Source: JBBRNH01 sp038230415 (GTDB taxonomy: Bacteria > Bacteroidota > Bacteroidia > Cytophagales > Spirosomataceae). Taken from it: 29,898 nt of DNA. The stretch lies in the NCBI GenBank assembly GCA_038230415.1, contig JBBRNH010000077.1, positions 1 to 29,898 of the forward strand. The letters run 5' to 3'. Under the pieces are notes generated by a model. It saw nothing but the letters and a program-made list of their open reading frames with translations. It was not told the DNA's origin and made no database searches. Positions 7,614 to 14,861 of the stretch are shown piece by piece; position 1 is the stretch's first letter; each line of letters starts with the position of its first letter. A program made the translations under genes and the position numbers.

Positions 7614-9116
7614 TTAACTCAGCCGCCGTTCGCGCCACTTGCTGCGTTGATTCACCTCGACCGTTGCCGGAGAATTAGCCGGTTTTGGGCCTGCTCCGTT
7701 CAACAGATAACCGGCCAGAACAGCCGCCAAATCGGTTTCGGCATCGGTTAGTTCAGGAGACAGCATTTCCGGGGTAAAATGATCCTTCACGAAACCCGTG
7801 TCGAAGTTTCCACTGCGAAAAGCCGGGTGGTTCATCACAAACCGGCAAAACGGCAGCGTAGTTTGTACCCCCGAAATCCGGTATTCATCAATGGCCCGGA
7901 TCATTTTGTCCATTGCTTCCTCGCGGGTGGCGGCAAAGGTGATGAGTTTGGCAATCATCGGGTCATAATAAATCGGGATGGTCATGCCCTGCTCAAAGCC
8001 ATCGTCAACCCGAACGCCATTACCCTGTGGCCGTATATATGTATCAAGTGTGCCGACATCAGGCAGAAAATTGTTGGCCGGGTCTTCGGCATACACCCTG
8101 ATTTCTACGGCGTGACCGTTAATTTTAAGGTCTTCCTGCCTGATGGTGAGCGGTTTGCCTTCGGCCACGTAAATCATTTCACGAACCAGATCAACGCCCG
8201 TAATCATCTCCGTAACGGGGTGTTCGACCTGGAGCCGGGTGTTCATTTCAAGAAAATAAAAATTCAGCGCATCGTCCACGATAAACTCAACGGTGCCGGC
8301 TCCGTAGTAGCCGCAGGCGCGGGCCACATCAACAGCGGCCTTACCCATTGCCTCGCGGATGTCGGGCGTGAGAATGGCCGACGGTGCCTCTTCGACCACT
8401 TTCTGATGCCGCCGTTGAATCGAACATTCGCGCTCAAAGAGGTGAATAATGTTGCCGTGCTGATCGCCAAGTACCTGAATCTCAACGTGGCGCGGGCTGG
8501 TGACGTACTTTTCGATGAACACCGACCCATCGCCGAATGATGAAATAGCTTCGCTCACGGCGCGGTCCATCTGCTCGTCAAATTCGGCCTCGTTCTCCAC
8601 AATTCTCATGCCCTTTCCGCCCCCGCCCGCCGAGGCTTTAATCAGAATCGGGTAGCCGATTTGGGCCGAAATCGTTTTGGCTTCGTCGCGGTTATCAATA
8701 GCCGAGGGCGTTCCCGGAACCATCGGAATGTTGTAGGCGGCAACGGCGGCTTTAGCACCTAACTTGCTACCCATCATTTCGATAGCTTCGGGCGAGGGGC
8801 CAACAAAAATCAGCCCGGCATCGCGCACCTGCTGGGCGAATCCGGCATTTTCAGACAAAAACCCGTATCCGGGATGAATGGCATCAACACCGAGTTTATG
8901 GCAAATGGCAATGATCTTGTCGCCCCGCAGATACGATTCTGACGACGGAGCCGGGCCAACGCAAACGGCTTCGTCGGCGTATCTGACGTGGAGGGCGTTG
9001 CGGTCGGCCTCCGAGAAAATGGCAACGGTGGCGATGCCCATTTCGCGGGCGGTTCGCATCACGCGGAGGGCAATTTCGCCCCGATTGGCGACGAGGAGTT
9101 TATGGATTTGGGTCAT
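7614..9116 (-). CDS. accC: Acetyl-CoA carboxylase, biotin carboxylase subunit
   Basis: This 500-residue ATP-grasp enzyme carboxylates biotin on the carrier protein AccB, using ATP and bicarbonate; it is the first half-reaction of malonyl-CoA synthesis in the cytoplasm. Visible signatures are the N-terminal KLLVANRGEIALRVMR block, the glycine-rich ATP loop ASAGGGGKGMRIV (residues 161-173), and EMNTRLQVEHPVTE (290-303) with the catalytic Glu/Asn/Arg set. It is about 50 residues longer than E. coli AccC because of a C-terminal tail. accB, which usually lies next to accC, is not in the window, and accD is 20 kb away. The gene is divergent from the serine-palmitoyltransferase-like gene across 98 bases, so the two lipid genes may share a control region. 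Confidence 0.96.
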   Translation of the reverse strand: MTQIHKLLVANRGEIALRVMRTAREMGIATVAIFSEADRNALHVRYADEAVCVGPAPSSESYLRGDKIIAICHKLGVDAIHPGYGFLSENAGFAQQVRDAGLIFVGPSPEAIEMMGSKLGAKAAVAAYNIPMVPGTPSAIDNRDEAKTISAQIGYPILIKASAGGGGKGMRIVENEAEFDEQMDRAVSEAISSFGDGSVFIEKYVTSPRHVEIQVLGDQHGNIIHLFERECSIQRRHQKVVEEAPSAILTPDIREAMGKAAVDVARACGYYGAGTVEFIVDDALNFYFLEMNTRLQVEHPVTEMITGVDLVREMIYVAEGKPLTIRQEDLKINGHAVEIRVYAEDPANNFLPDVGTLDTYIRPQGNGVRVDDGFEQGMTIPIYYDPMIAKLITFAATREEAMDKMIRAIDEYRISGVQTTLPFCRFVMNHPAFRSGNFDTGFVKDHFTPEMLSPELTDAETDLAAVLAGYLLNGAGPKPANSPATVEVNQRSKWRERRLS

Positions 9117-9133
9117 AGAATAGTCAAAACTCG

Positions 9134-9141
9134 TATTTTTG
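9134..9141 (+). promoter_or_regulatory. Candidate promoter -7 box for the serine-palmitoyltransferase-like gene
   Basis: TATTTTTG matches TAnnTTTG exactly and lies 73 bases before the GTG start. A TTTG lies at 9107-9110, a wide 23-base spacing, just inside the start of accC on the other strand. Confidence 0.45.
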
Positions 9142-9214
9142 CATTTATCGCCATTAGGCTAATCGCTATGTGGCTCTGAAACAAGCAGTTTAACCCGCAA
9201 ATACCATACACAAA

Positions 9215-10519
9215 GTGGATTTATTTGAGAAGCTACGCACAAACTTAGGGCCAATTGGCTCATCGGCACGGGACTTTAACGGGCATCATTACTTTGCCTT
9301 TCCCAAGCTCGAAGGCGAACTCGGCCCGCGCATGAGGTTTCAGGGGCAGGAGATGCTCAACTGGAGTCTCAACAACTACCTCGGCCTTGCCAACCATCCG
9401 GCAGTGCGTCAGGCCGATACCGACGCAACGGCCCGTTGGGGCCTTGCCTACCCGATGGGCGCACGGATGATGTCGGGTAACTCTGACCTGCACGAACAAC
9501 TCGAACGCGAATTAGCCGATTTTGTCGGGAAAGAAGACGCTTTTCTGCTTAACTATGGCTATCAGGGTATCATGTCAACGGTAGAAGCCTTAGTTGACCA
9601 CCGCGATATTATTGTGTATGATGCCGAGTGCCACGCCTGTTTGATTGATGGTATCCGGCTGCACAAGGCCAAGATGGGCGAATATTACAAATTCAACCAT
9701 AATGACATGGTAAGTCTGGAAAAAAACCTGCAACGGGCCGAACGCAAAGCCGCCGAGAAAGGCGGAAGTGTGCTGGTCATCACCGAAGGCGTTTTTGGGA
9801 TGTCGGGCAAGGTGGGCAGCTTGGCTGAGATTGTCGCGTTCAAAGACAAATACGAATTTCGGCTCTTGGTTGACGACGCACACGGCTTCGGCACGATGGG
9901 TGCAACCGGCGCAGGCGTTGGCGAACTGCTTGGCTGTCAGGCTGGTATTGATGTTTATTTTTCAACGTTTGCCAAATCAATGGCGGCAATCGGGGCGTTT
10001 GTTGCCGCCGACCACGACGTGATTATGTACCTCAAATACAATATGCGGTCGCAGACCTACGCCAAAGCGCTACCGATGCCGTATGTAGAAGGCGCACTGA
10101 AGCGGCTCGAACTCATCAAAACCATGCCCGAACTCCGCGAGAAACTCTGGGAGAACGTCCGGGCATTGCAGAGCGGCTTAGTAGAGCGCGGTTTTCAGAT
10201 TGGCGAGACCACCTCGCCCGTCACGCCGGTATTGCTGCAAAGCGAAGGCGGCATTCCCGAAGCAACGGCGTTGGTGCGGGATATGCGGGATAACCACCGC
10301 GTCTTCTGCTCGATTGTGGTGTATCCGGTTGTGCCGAAAGGCGTAATTATGTTACGCGTTATCCCGACTGCAGCGCATTCGCTGGCCGATGTTCAATTCA
10401 CATTGGAGGCCTTTAGTGCAGTGGCTCAAAAGCTCAAAAACGGCGTTTATCGGCAATTGGCAGCTAAAACGGTTAGTGTAGAACCGCTTGAAATGCCTGC
10501 TGAAGCAGCCGCAGAATAA
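9215..10519 (+). CDS. Serine-palmitoyltransferase-like PLP enzyme (alpha-oxoamine synthase family)
   Basis: The 434-residue protein is a fold-type I PLP enzyme of the alpha-oxoamine synthase family, which condenses an amino acid with an acyl-CoA and releases CO2. Visible features are WSLNNYLGLANHP (50-62), the PLP-stacking His140 in DAECHACLIDG, VDDAHGFGTMG (219-229, with Asp221 to the ring nitrogen) and the Schiff-base Lys254 in STFAKSMAAIG. In Bacteroidota such enzymes make 3-ketosphinganine for sphingolipids, or cysteate-derived capnine for sulfonolipids; sequence alone does not tell the amino acid used. It is longer than AONS/KBL, mainly because of its N- and C-terminal ends. An in-frame stop at 9191 leaves the GTG at 9215 as the best start. 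The divergent accC neighbour fits lipid synthesis. Confidence 0.85.
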   Translation: MDLFEKLRTNLGPIGSSARDFNGHHYFAFPKLEGELGPRMRFQGQEMLNWSLNNYLGLANHPAVRQADTDATARWGLAYPMGARMMSGNSDLHEQLERELADFVGKEDAFLLNYGYQGIMSTVEALVDHRDIIVYDAECHACLIDGIRLHKAKMGEYYKFNHNDMVSLEKNLQRAERKAAEKGGSVLVITEGVFGMSGKVGSLAEIVAFKDKYEFRLLVDDAHGFGTMGATGAGVGELLGCQAGIDVYFSTFAKSMAAIGAFVAADHDVIMYLKYNMRSQTYAKALPMPYVEGALKRLELIKTMPELREKLWENVRALQSGLVERGFQIGETTSPVTPVLLQSEGGIPEATALVRDMRDNHRVFCSIVVYPVVPKGVIMLRVIPTAAHSLADVQFTLEAFSAVAQKLKNGVYRQLAAKTVSVEPLEMPAEAAAE

Positions 10520-10568
10520 GGTAAACGAAAATAAGTTGCACTTTTCGGCTATTTTTTTGGCTTAGCTA

Positions 10569-10598
10569 TTGTGTTGATTAGTGAATTAAGTATATTTC
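10569..10598 (+). promoter_or_regulatory. Promoter for the histone H1-like gene
   Basis: TTG at 10569-10571 is followed after exactly 19 bases by TATATTTC at 10591-10598, one base off TAnnTTTG. This is the standard Bacteroidota sigma-A spacing. It lies 61 bases ahead of the ATG in an AT-rich gap, so the gene is probably transcribed independently of the PLP enzyme upstream. Confidence 0.55.
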
Positions 10599-10659
10599 CG
10601 CCGAAAACCGCGTTTTTGAGCGGTGTAGGGCATTTTTCACACAAAAACCCAGTAGGTGT

Positions 10660-10851
10660 ATGACACGTTTCGATGAAGTAAAAAATTTGGTGATGTCGCT
10701 CGAAGGGGACTTTGACAAGTTCTACGACAAGCAAAATCAGGCCGCTGGTACGCGCGTTCGGAAAGGAATGCAGGACCTGAAAACCCTGGCGCAGGAAATC
10801 CGTTCGGAGGTTCAGGAAACCAAGAACACCGCGACTGCTCCCAAAGAGTAG
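10660..10851 (+). CDS. Histone H1-like DNA-associated protein (Hc1-type, 63 aa)
   Basis: The product is 63 residues: MTRFDEVKNLVMSLEGDFDK, then FYDKQNQAAGTRVRKGMQDL and a charged tail ending NTATAPKE. This AAGTRVRKGMQDLK pattern is the small, highly conserved Bacteroidota protein annotated as histone H1-like (Hc1 family). It probably helps organise the nucleoid, but its role in this phylum is not established. It is mostly helical and much shorter than chlamydial Hc1, and it lacks a Lys/Ala-rich tail. It has its own promoter upstream and a very strong terminator 9 bases downstream, which points to a free-standing, strongly expressed gene. Confidence 0.85.
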   Translation: MTRFDEVKNLVMSLEGDFDKFYDKQNQAAGTRVRKGMQDLKTLAQEIRSEVQETKNTATAPKE

Positions 10852-10860
10852 CTGACACGG

Positions 10861-10914
10861 TCACAAACAAGAAAGCCCGCCCAGATTCGTCCAGGTGGGC
10901 TTTCTTGTTTGTGA
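10861..10914. terminator. Strong bidirectional terminator
   Basis: Arms at 10861-10881 and 10894-10914 pair at 20 of 21 positions around a 12-base loop. Each arm carries a GAAAGCCC/GGGCTTTC core with A/T-rich flanks, so the RNA hairpin ends in U-rich sequence on either strand. It lies between the convergent histone H1-like and MaoC genes. Confidence 0.85.
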
Positions 10915-10927
10915 TATTAGACGGAGG

Positions 10928-11020
10928 GGATGTATGACAAAGGGGCCGCAGGAAGAAAGACTCAGACACTGGTAATCAACTACTTCGTCTTTCTTCCTGC
11001 GTCCCCTTTGTCTTACATCC
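10928..11020. repeat. Long inverted repeat, 34-base arms
   Basis: Arms at 10928-10961 and 10987-11020 match at 32 of 34 positions around a 25-base loop. The inner part of the right arm contains GTCTTTCTTCCTGCGTC, shared exactly with the next palindrome at 11451-11545. It starts 13 bases after the preceding terminator and ends 5 bases from the stop codon of the MaoC gene, so it can act as an extra 3' hairpin for that gene. Origin unknown. Confidence 0.9.
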
Positions 11021-11025
11021 TGGTT

Positions 11026-11439
11026 CTAAATCTTCTCCCGGTGCATCAGCGTTGCCACGCCCCTCGTTGTGATTTTTTGAGTTATCACATCCCTGATTTC
11101 GCCCAGAATCTCTGCCGTGTGTTTATCCGGGTTTAACAACTGCACGGTGAAGGTGGCCTCGTAGTCGGTCTCCACATACATGGGCCGCAGAAACTCGAAC
11201 GTCTGGGCCAGATAAACCGACCCGTAACCGGGGAGTTCGGTACCCAGCACCTTCGTAAAAATGCTGGCCCCCAGCATCCCGTGGATAATGGGGCGTTTGA
11301 AGATCGTCTGAGCCGCGAACGCCGGGTCTACGTGCAACGGGTTATTATCGCCGGTGACGCGGGCAAAATCAGCGACATCGGCCTGCGAAAACCGAAACGC
11401 ATAGCGGTGAACAGCGTTGAGGGCGAAGATTGGGAGCAT
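11026..11439 (-). CDS. MaoC-like (R)-specific enoyl-CoA hydratase
   Basis: From the ATG at 11439 the protein has 137 residues. The frame is open to 11487, but that extension is encoded by the adjacent palindrome and is unlikely. It is a single hot-dog domain with the hydratase-2 signature FARVTGDNNPLHVDPAFAA: the Asp and His of GDNNPLH are the catalytic pair. This is followed by PIIHGMLGASIF. Such enzymes add water to trans-2-enoyl-CoA (or ACP) to give the R-3-hydroxyacyl form, in fatty-acid or polyhydroxyalkanoate metabolism; the true substrate is not known. The C-terminal half contains FEFLRPMYVETDYEA. It lies downstream of the DksA-like gene on the same strand, and palindromes flank it on both sides. 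Confidence 0.87.
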   Translation of the reverse strand: MLPIFALNAVHRYAFRFSQADVADFARVTGDNNPLHVDPAFAAQTIFKRPIIHGMLGASIFTKVLGTELPGYGSVYLAQTFEFLRPMYVETDYEATFTVQLLNPDKHTAEILGEIRDVITQKITTRGVATLMHREKI

Positions 11440-11450
11440 TGACAAGGAGG

Positions 11451-11545
11451 AAGAAGCAAGATAAAAAAGACGCAGGAAGAAAGACAAAACTATTGATTAG
11501 CAGCGCAAATGTCTTTCTTCCTGCGTCTTTTTTATCTTGCTTCTT
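11451..11545. repeat. Perfect long inverted repeat, 36-base arms
   Basis: Arms at 11451-11486 and 11510-11545 are perfectly complementary (36 of 36) around a 23-base loop. The inner half has the same GACGCAGGAAGAAAGAC core as the palindrome at 10928-11020, but the outer parts differ. It fills the gap between the DksA-like and MaoC genes on the minus strand and abuts the DksA-like stop codon directly. In RNA it would form an extremely stable hairpin on either strand. Confidence 0.95.
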
Positions 11546-11932
11546 TTATCGCGATTGACGCAATTTGGCTTCGATGGTTTGCTGTGTGTGCGGCACGGCC
11601 CGCAGACGTTCTTTGGGAATCAGTCGCCCGGTGTCTTTGCAAACGCCGTAGGTTCCATTTCTGATTCTCACCATCGCCCCCTCTAACTGTTGCATAAATT
11701 TCTGCAACCGGGCTGCCAATTGACTCAGGTTTTCGCGTTCGCTGCTGTCGGCTCCGTCTTCCATTGCCTTCGAGTTACCAGCGGTAATATCGGTGCCGCT
11801 GTCGTTGCGTTTGCTCAGCGTCTCTTTAATGTAGTTCAACTCGCTGCGGGTGGCCTCCAGTTTCTGGCCGATCAAGACTTCAAACTCTTTGAGGTCATCT
11901 TCCGAGTACCGCTTCTTTTCTTCCTGAACCAT
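11546..11932 (-). CDS. DksA/TraR-family protein without a full zinc finger
   Basis: The 128-residue product has the DksA layout: an N-terminal coiled coil (about 10-90) and a short C-terminal globular part. The coiled-coil tip reads EDGADSSERENL, keeping the acidic DxxD pair (Asp59, Asp62) that DksA uses in the RNA polymerase secondary channel. The zinc-finger region reads YGVCKDTGRLIPKERLRAVP, so only one of four cysteines (Cys98) remains and zinc is probably not bound, as in many Bacteroidota homologues. It probably modulates transcription initiation, perhaps with ppGpp, but that is inferred. The TTG three codons upstream is less likely than the ATG at 11932. It is the first gene of a possible unit with the MaoC gene. 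Confidence 0.85.
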   Translation of the reverse strand: MVQEEKKRYSEDDLKEFEVLIGQKLEATRSELNYIKETLSKRNDSGTDITAGNSKAMEDGADSSERENLSQLAARLQKFMQQLEGAMVRIRNGTYGVCKDTGRLIPKERLRAVPHTQQTIEAKLRQSR

Positions 11933-11982
11933 AGCGAGCAATGGTGATTATATGATGGAATTGTTATGTATCGAATTAATCA

Positions 11983-11990
11983 CAAAATTA
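11983..11990 (-). promoter_or_regulatory. Candidate -7 box for the DksA-like gene
   Basis: The minus strand reads TAATTTTG, an exact TAnnTTTG match, 50 bases upstream of the ATG. A -33 box at standard spacing is not evident. Confidence 0.4.
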
Positions 11991-12189
11991 CTGTTTTTAG
12001 CCCAAAACACATACGTGCTGACCGCCTTTCGTTCAATTCATAAATTTTCAGTAAAATCGCAAATTAGCCGTTTTGCCAAATTTTACTTGGTTAAACCGGC
12101 CAATAGCAACTAAGTATTTCTTTATATAGCCTGACATTAGATGATAATTTCAGCGCAGAAAATTAGACGAAACAAAGAAAAAATATCCG

Positions 12190-12222
12190 TTTCGCCTTAT
12201 AAACCGGGATTTGCTAAGTTTG
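12190..12222 (+). promoter_or_regulatory. Candidate promoter for glutamate dehydrogenase
   Basis: TAAGTTTG at 12215-12222 is an exact TAnnTTTG match, preceded by TTTC at 12190-12193 with a 21-base spacer. It lies 49 bases before the gdh start. Confidence 0.45.
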
Positions 12223-12271
12223 TGCGCCACTTCATCGGCCTATCTGTTTTATCAACGACACTATTACAATC

Positions 12272-13546
12272 ATGGGATATATTGAACCGGCTCCGATCAA
12301 GGACCGAGAGAACCCGCTCGAATCTATGATGTCGCGTTTTGACGCGGCTGCCGAGCTCCTCGACATCAGCGAGGAAATGTATTACATTCTCAAAGTACCG
12401 GCCCGGCAGGTCATTGTGGGGTTGCCCATTACGATGGACAACGGCAGTATCCGGGTCTTTGAGGGCTACCGCGTAATTCACTCTACCATCCTCGGCCCCT
12501 CCAAAGGCGGCATTAGGCTTGACCCCGGCGTTCACCTCGACGAAGTGCGGGCCTTGGCCGCCTGGATGACCTGGAAGTGCGCCGTTGTTGATATTCCCTA
12601 CGGCGGAGCCAAAGGCGGTATTGCCTGCAACCCGCGCGAGATGTCGGCGGGCGAAATCGAGCGGCTTATCCGGGCCTACACCGTACAGATGCTCGACGTG
12701 TTTGGCATTGACAAAGACATTCCGGCCCCCGACATGGGAACCGGCCCGCGTGAAATGGCCTGGATCGTGGACGAATACTCGAAAGCTAAAGGCATGACTG
12801 TCAACGGTGTAGTGACGGGTAAGCCGCTCGTGTTGGGTGGGTCATTGGGCCGCACCGAAGCCACCGGACGGGGCGTAACGATCTCGGCCTTAGCCGCCAT
12901 GGAAAAACTACGCATGAATCCCTATCGGTCATCAGCAGCCATTCAGGGTTTTGGTAATGTCGGGTCTTTCGCGGCTGAACTACTGCACGAACGGGGCGTT
13001 ACGGTCAACGCCGTGAGTGATATTACGGGCGGATATTATAACGACAAAGGCATTGATATCAACGCGGCCATCGCTTACCGAAACGGCCACAACGGAACCC
13101 TCGACGGGTTTGCCGGGGCCGAAAAAATCAGCAACGACGAACTACTGGCGTTGGCCGTTGATGTGCTGGTGCCAGCCGCTAAAGAAGACGTGATTACGCA
13201 CGAAAATGCGGCTACGATTCAGGCCAAAATGATTGTCGAAGGAGCCAATGGCCCAACCTCAGCCAGTGCCGACCCGATTATCAACGAGAAAGGAATCTTG
13301 GTGGTGCCAGACATTCTGGCGAACGCCGGGGGCGTAACGGTGTCTTATTTTGAGTGGGTGCAGAACCGCATCGGCTATAAATGGACGCTCGACCGCATCA
13401 ACCGCCGGGCCGACCGGATTATGAAGGATGCCTTCGACCGGGTGTTTGAGACCTCGCAACGCTACAAGGTACCGATGCGCCTGGCGGCTTATATTGTGGC
13501 AATCGACAAAGTTGCCAGCACCTATAAATTTAGGGGGGGATACTAA
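12272..13546 (+). CDS. Glu/Leu/Phe/Val family dehydrogenase, probably glutamate dehydrogenase
   Basis: The 424-residue cytoplasmic enzyme has the amino-acid dehydrogenase layout. The substrate side shows GPSKGGIRLDP (Lys78), MTWKCAVVDIPYGGAKGGI (Lys102 and catalytic Lys114) and PAPDMGTG near 151. The Rossmann nucleotide site is IQGFGNVGSFAAELL (Gly226, Gly228, Gly231). It converts glutamate to 2-oxoglutarate and ammonia, reversibly, with NAD or NADP; which cofactor is used is not clear. Its length and motifs fit the roughly 420-residue hexameric NAD-type class better than the 445-residue NADP-type class. It stands alone behind its own promoter; an imperfect palindrome fills the gap to psd. 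Leucine dehydrogenase is less likely, being shorter (about 360 residues). Confidence 0.9.
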   Translation: MGYIEPAPIKDRENPLESMMSRFDAAAELLDISEEMYYILKVPARQVIVGLPITMDNGSIRVFEGYRVIHSTILGPSKGGIRLDPGVHLDEVRALAAWMTWKCAVVDIPYGGAKGGIACNPREMSAGEIERLIRAYTVQMLDVFGIDKDIPAPDMGTGPREMAWIVDEYSKAKGMTVNGVVTGKPLVLGGSLGRTEATGRGVTISALAAMEKLRMNPYRSSAAIQGFGNVGSFAAELLHERGVTVNAVSDITGGYYNDKGIDINAAIAYRNGHNGTLDGFAGAEKISNDELLALAVDVLVPAAKEDVITHENAATIQAKMIVEGANGPTSASADPIINEKGILVVPDILANAGGVTVSYFEWVQNRIGYKWTLDRINRRADRIMKDAFDRVFETSQRYKVPMRLAAYIVAIDKVASTYKFRGGY

Positions 13547-13556
13547 AACGGATGTA

Positions 13557-13639
13557 TGAAGTATGATGTAGGACGTATGCTATCTACTTTTGTCGGTTCT
13601 TAGTCCTCAAATACATCATACACCCTATATCATACTTCA
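13557..13639. repeat. Imperfect inverted repeat between gdh and psd
   Basis: Arms at 13557-13579 and 13617-13639 match at 20 of 23 positions around a 37-base loop. The motif GTATGATGTA is also complementary to TACATCATAC at 13612-13621, so a second register is possible. It takes up almost all of the 96-base gap between gdh and psd and may end the gdh transcript, though no T-tract follows. Confidence 0.75.
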
Positions 13640-13642
13640 ACA

Positions 13643-14305
13643 ATGACGCTTCACCGCGAAGGCTATACCATCATGCTCGTTTCGGGACTGGTGCTGCTGG
13701 GCCTGAATCTGCTTCTGTATTTTTATTTATTTGTCGATAGCACCATTGGCACCGCACTCATGGTGATTATCAGTCTGGTGCTGTTTGGGTTAGTGGTGCA
13801 GTTTTTTCGCATCCCAACCCGGCAACTCACCATTAGCGACCGCCAAATTATCGCCCCTGCCGACGGTACGGTCGTGGTGATTGAGGAGACCGAAGAGCCG
13901 GAGTATTTCAAAGATCGCAGGCGGCAGATTTCGATTTTTATGTCGCCCCTCAACGTCCACGTCAACCGCAATCCGGTGTCGGGCGTGGTCAACTATTTCC
14001 GGTATTATCCGGGTAAGTATCTGGTAGCGTGGCACCCAAAATCAAGCACCGAAAATGAGCGGACAACCATTGTGGTTCAGGCCCGTAATGGTGCCGAAGT
14101 GCTGTTTCGGCAGATAGCCGGGGCGATGGCCCGCCGAATTGTCTGGTACGTGAAAGAAGGGATGCCCGTTGAGCAAACCAACGAGATGGGATTCATCAAA
14201 TTCGGCTCGCGGGTAGATGTGTATCTGCCGCTCGATGCGGTGGTAAACGTCAACATCGGCGACCGTACAAAGGGGGGCGTTACGGTGATTGCCGAATTTG
14301 TGTAA
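13643..14305 (+). CDS. psd: Phosphatidylserine decarboxylase, short type (proenzyme)
   Basis: The 220-residue protein makes phosphatidylethanolamine from phosphatidylserine at the inner membrane. Two hydrophobic stretches (about 11-30 and 34-54) anchor the N-terminus. The catalytic part includes IIAPADGTVVVIEE (69-82), FMSPLNVHVNRNPVSG (99-114) and the self-cleavage site GFIKFGSRVDVY, where cleavage before Ser189 leaves a pyruvoyl group on the small subunit. This GS-type site and short length fit the class found in Bacteroidota and archaea rather than the E. coli LGST class. It is the last gene before the rplM promoter-terminator element. The ATG at 13643 follows the palindrome by 3 bases. 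No phosphatidylserine synthase gene is adjacent. Confidence 0.9.
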   Translation: MTLHREGYTIMLVSGLVLLGLNLLLYFYLFVDSTIGTALMVIISLVLFGLVVQFFRIPTRQLTISDRQIIAPADGTVVVIEETEEPEYFKDRRRQISIFMSPLNVHVNRNPVSGVVNYFRYYPGKYLVAWHPKSSTENERTTIVVQARNGAEVLFRQIAGAMARRIVWYVKEGMPVEQTNEMGFIKFGSRVDVYLPLDAVVNVNIGDRTKGGVTVIAEFV

Positions 14306-14309
14306 TGGC

Positions 14310-14340
14310 TTGTATTTCAGAATAATACCCGGTACATTTG
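14310..14340 (+). promoter_or_regulatory. Promoter of the rplM-rpsI operon
   Basis: TTG at 14310-14312 and TACATTTG at 14333-14340 (exact TAnnTTTG) are separated by 20 bases. Expected transcription starts fall about 5-7 bases after the box, inside the left arm of the adjacent hairpin. Confidence 0.6.
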
Positions 14341-14364
14341 CACTCCCGTTTCAGGACGGGAGTG
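14341..14364 (+). terminator. Rho-independent terminator after psd, overlapping the rplM start region
   Basis: Perfect 9-base arms CACTCCCGT and ACGGGAGTG flank a 6-base loop and are followed by TTTTTGTTT. It begins directly after the rplM -7 box. It should stop read-through from psd. Alternatively, it is a leader hairpin that regulates rplM. Confidence 0.75.
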
Positions 14365-14415
14365 TTTTTGTTTAGCCAATTCGGTATAAATCAACTATTT
14401 AGTCATAAAAAAACA

Positions 14416-14859
14416 GTGAATACGCTCAGTTACAAAACCATCTCTGCCAACAGCGATACCGTGCAGAAAGAGTGGATTGTGGTTGACGCGCAGGGGCAAG
14501 TACTGGGTCGGATAGCCAGTCAAATAGCCAGCCTGATTCGCGGCAAGCACAAAACAAACTACACGCCCCACGTTGACTGTGGCGACAACGTCATTATCAT
14601 CAACGCCGAAAAGGTGCGATTGACAGGCTCGAAAATGACCGACAAGGTCTATGTTCGGCACACGGGTTATCCGGGTGGTCAGCGTTTTTCAACGCCCCGG
14701 TTAATGCTTGAAAAACACCCGGAGCGCATCCTCGAACACGCCATCAAAGGGATGTTACCCAAAGGTCGGCTCGGTCGGCGATTGTACACTAACCTGTATG
14801 TTTATGCCGGTGGCACACACCCGCACGAAGCCCAACAACCTAAAGAAATTAAATTCTAA
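14416..14859 (+). CDS. rplM: 50S ribosomal protein uL13
   Basis: From the GTG at 14416 the product has 147 residues, the usual length of bacterial L13; the frame is open to 14338, but that part covers the promoter hairpin. Visible blocks are EWIVVDAQGQVLGRIASQIA near the N-terminus, HVDCGDNVIIINAEKVRLTG in the middle and a KGMLPKGRLGRR block toward the C-terminus. L13 binds 23S rRNA early in large-subunit assembly. The start is preceded by an A-rich tract instead of a Shine-Dalgarno. It is followed after 2 bases by rpsI, the standard bacterial pair, and both should share the promoter at 14310-14340. Confidence 0.96.
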   Translation: MNTLSYKTISANSDTVQKEWIVVDAQGQVLGRIASQIASLIRGKHKTNYTPHVDCGDNVIIINAEKVRLTGSKMTDKVYVRHTGYPGGQRFSTPRLMLEKHPERILEHAIKGMLPKGRLGRRLYTNLYVYAGGTHPHEAQQPKEIKF

Positions 14860-14861
14860 AC

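Larger units (their letters stand above)
11933..12271. other. AT-rich divergent intergenic region
   Basis: This 339-base gap separates the minus-strand DksA-like gene from glutamate dehydrogenase. I see no credible gene in it. It is AT-rich and holds a -7 box for each neighbour, described separately. The middle part (about 12000-12180) has no repeat or hairpin that I can support. Confidence 0.6.

Noticed and set aside
7779..8540. 253-residue open frame on the plus strand
   Set aside because: It is antisense to accC, whose ATP-grasp motifs are certain; the frame is a codon-usage shadow with no domain, and it has no promoter of its own that I can see.
11440..11487. Longer N-terminus for the MaoC protein
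   Set aside because: The extra codons come from the palindrome arm and are not part of a hot-dog domain.
14338..14415. Upstream start for L13
   Set aside because: It would place the promoter hairpin inside the coding region; the GTG at 14416 gives the standard 147-residue length.
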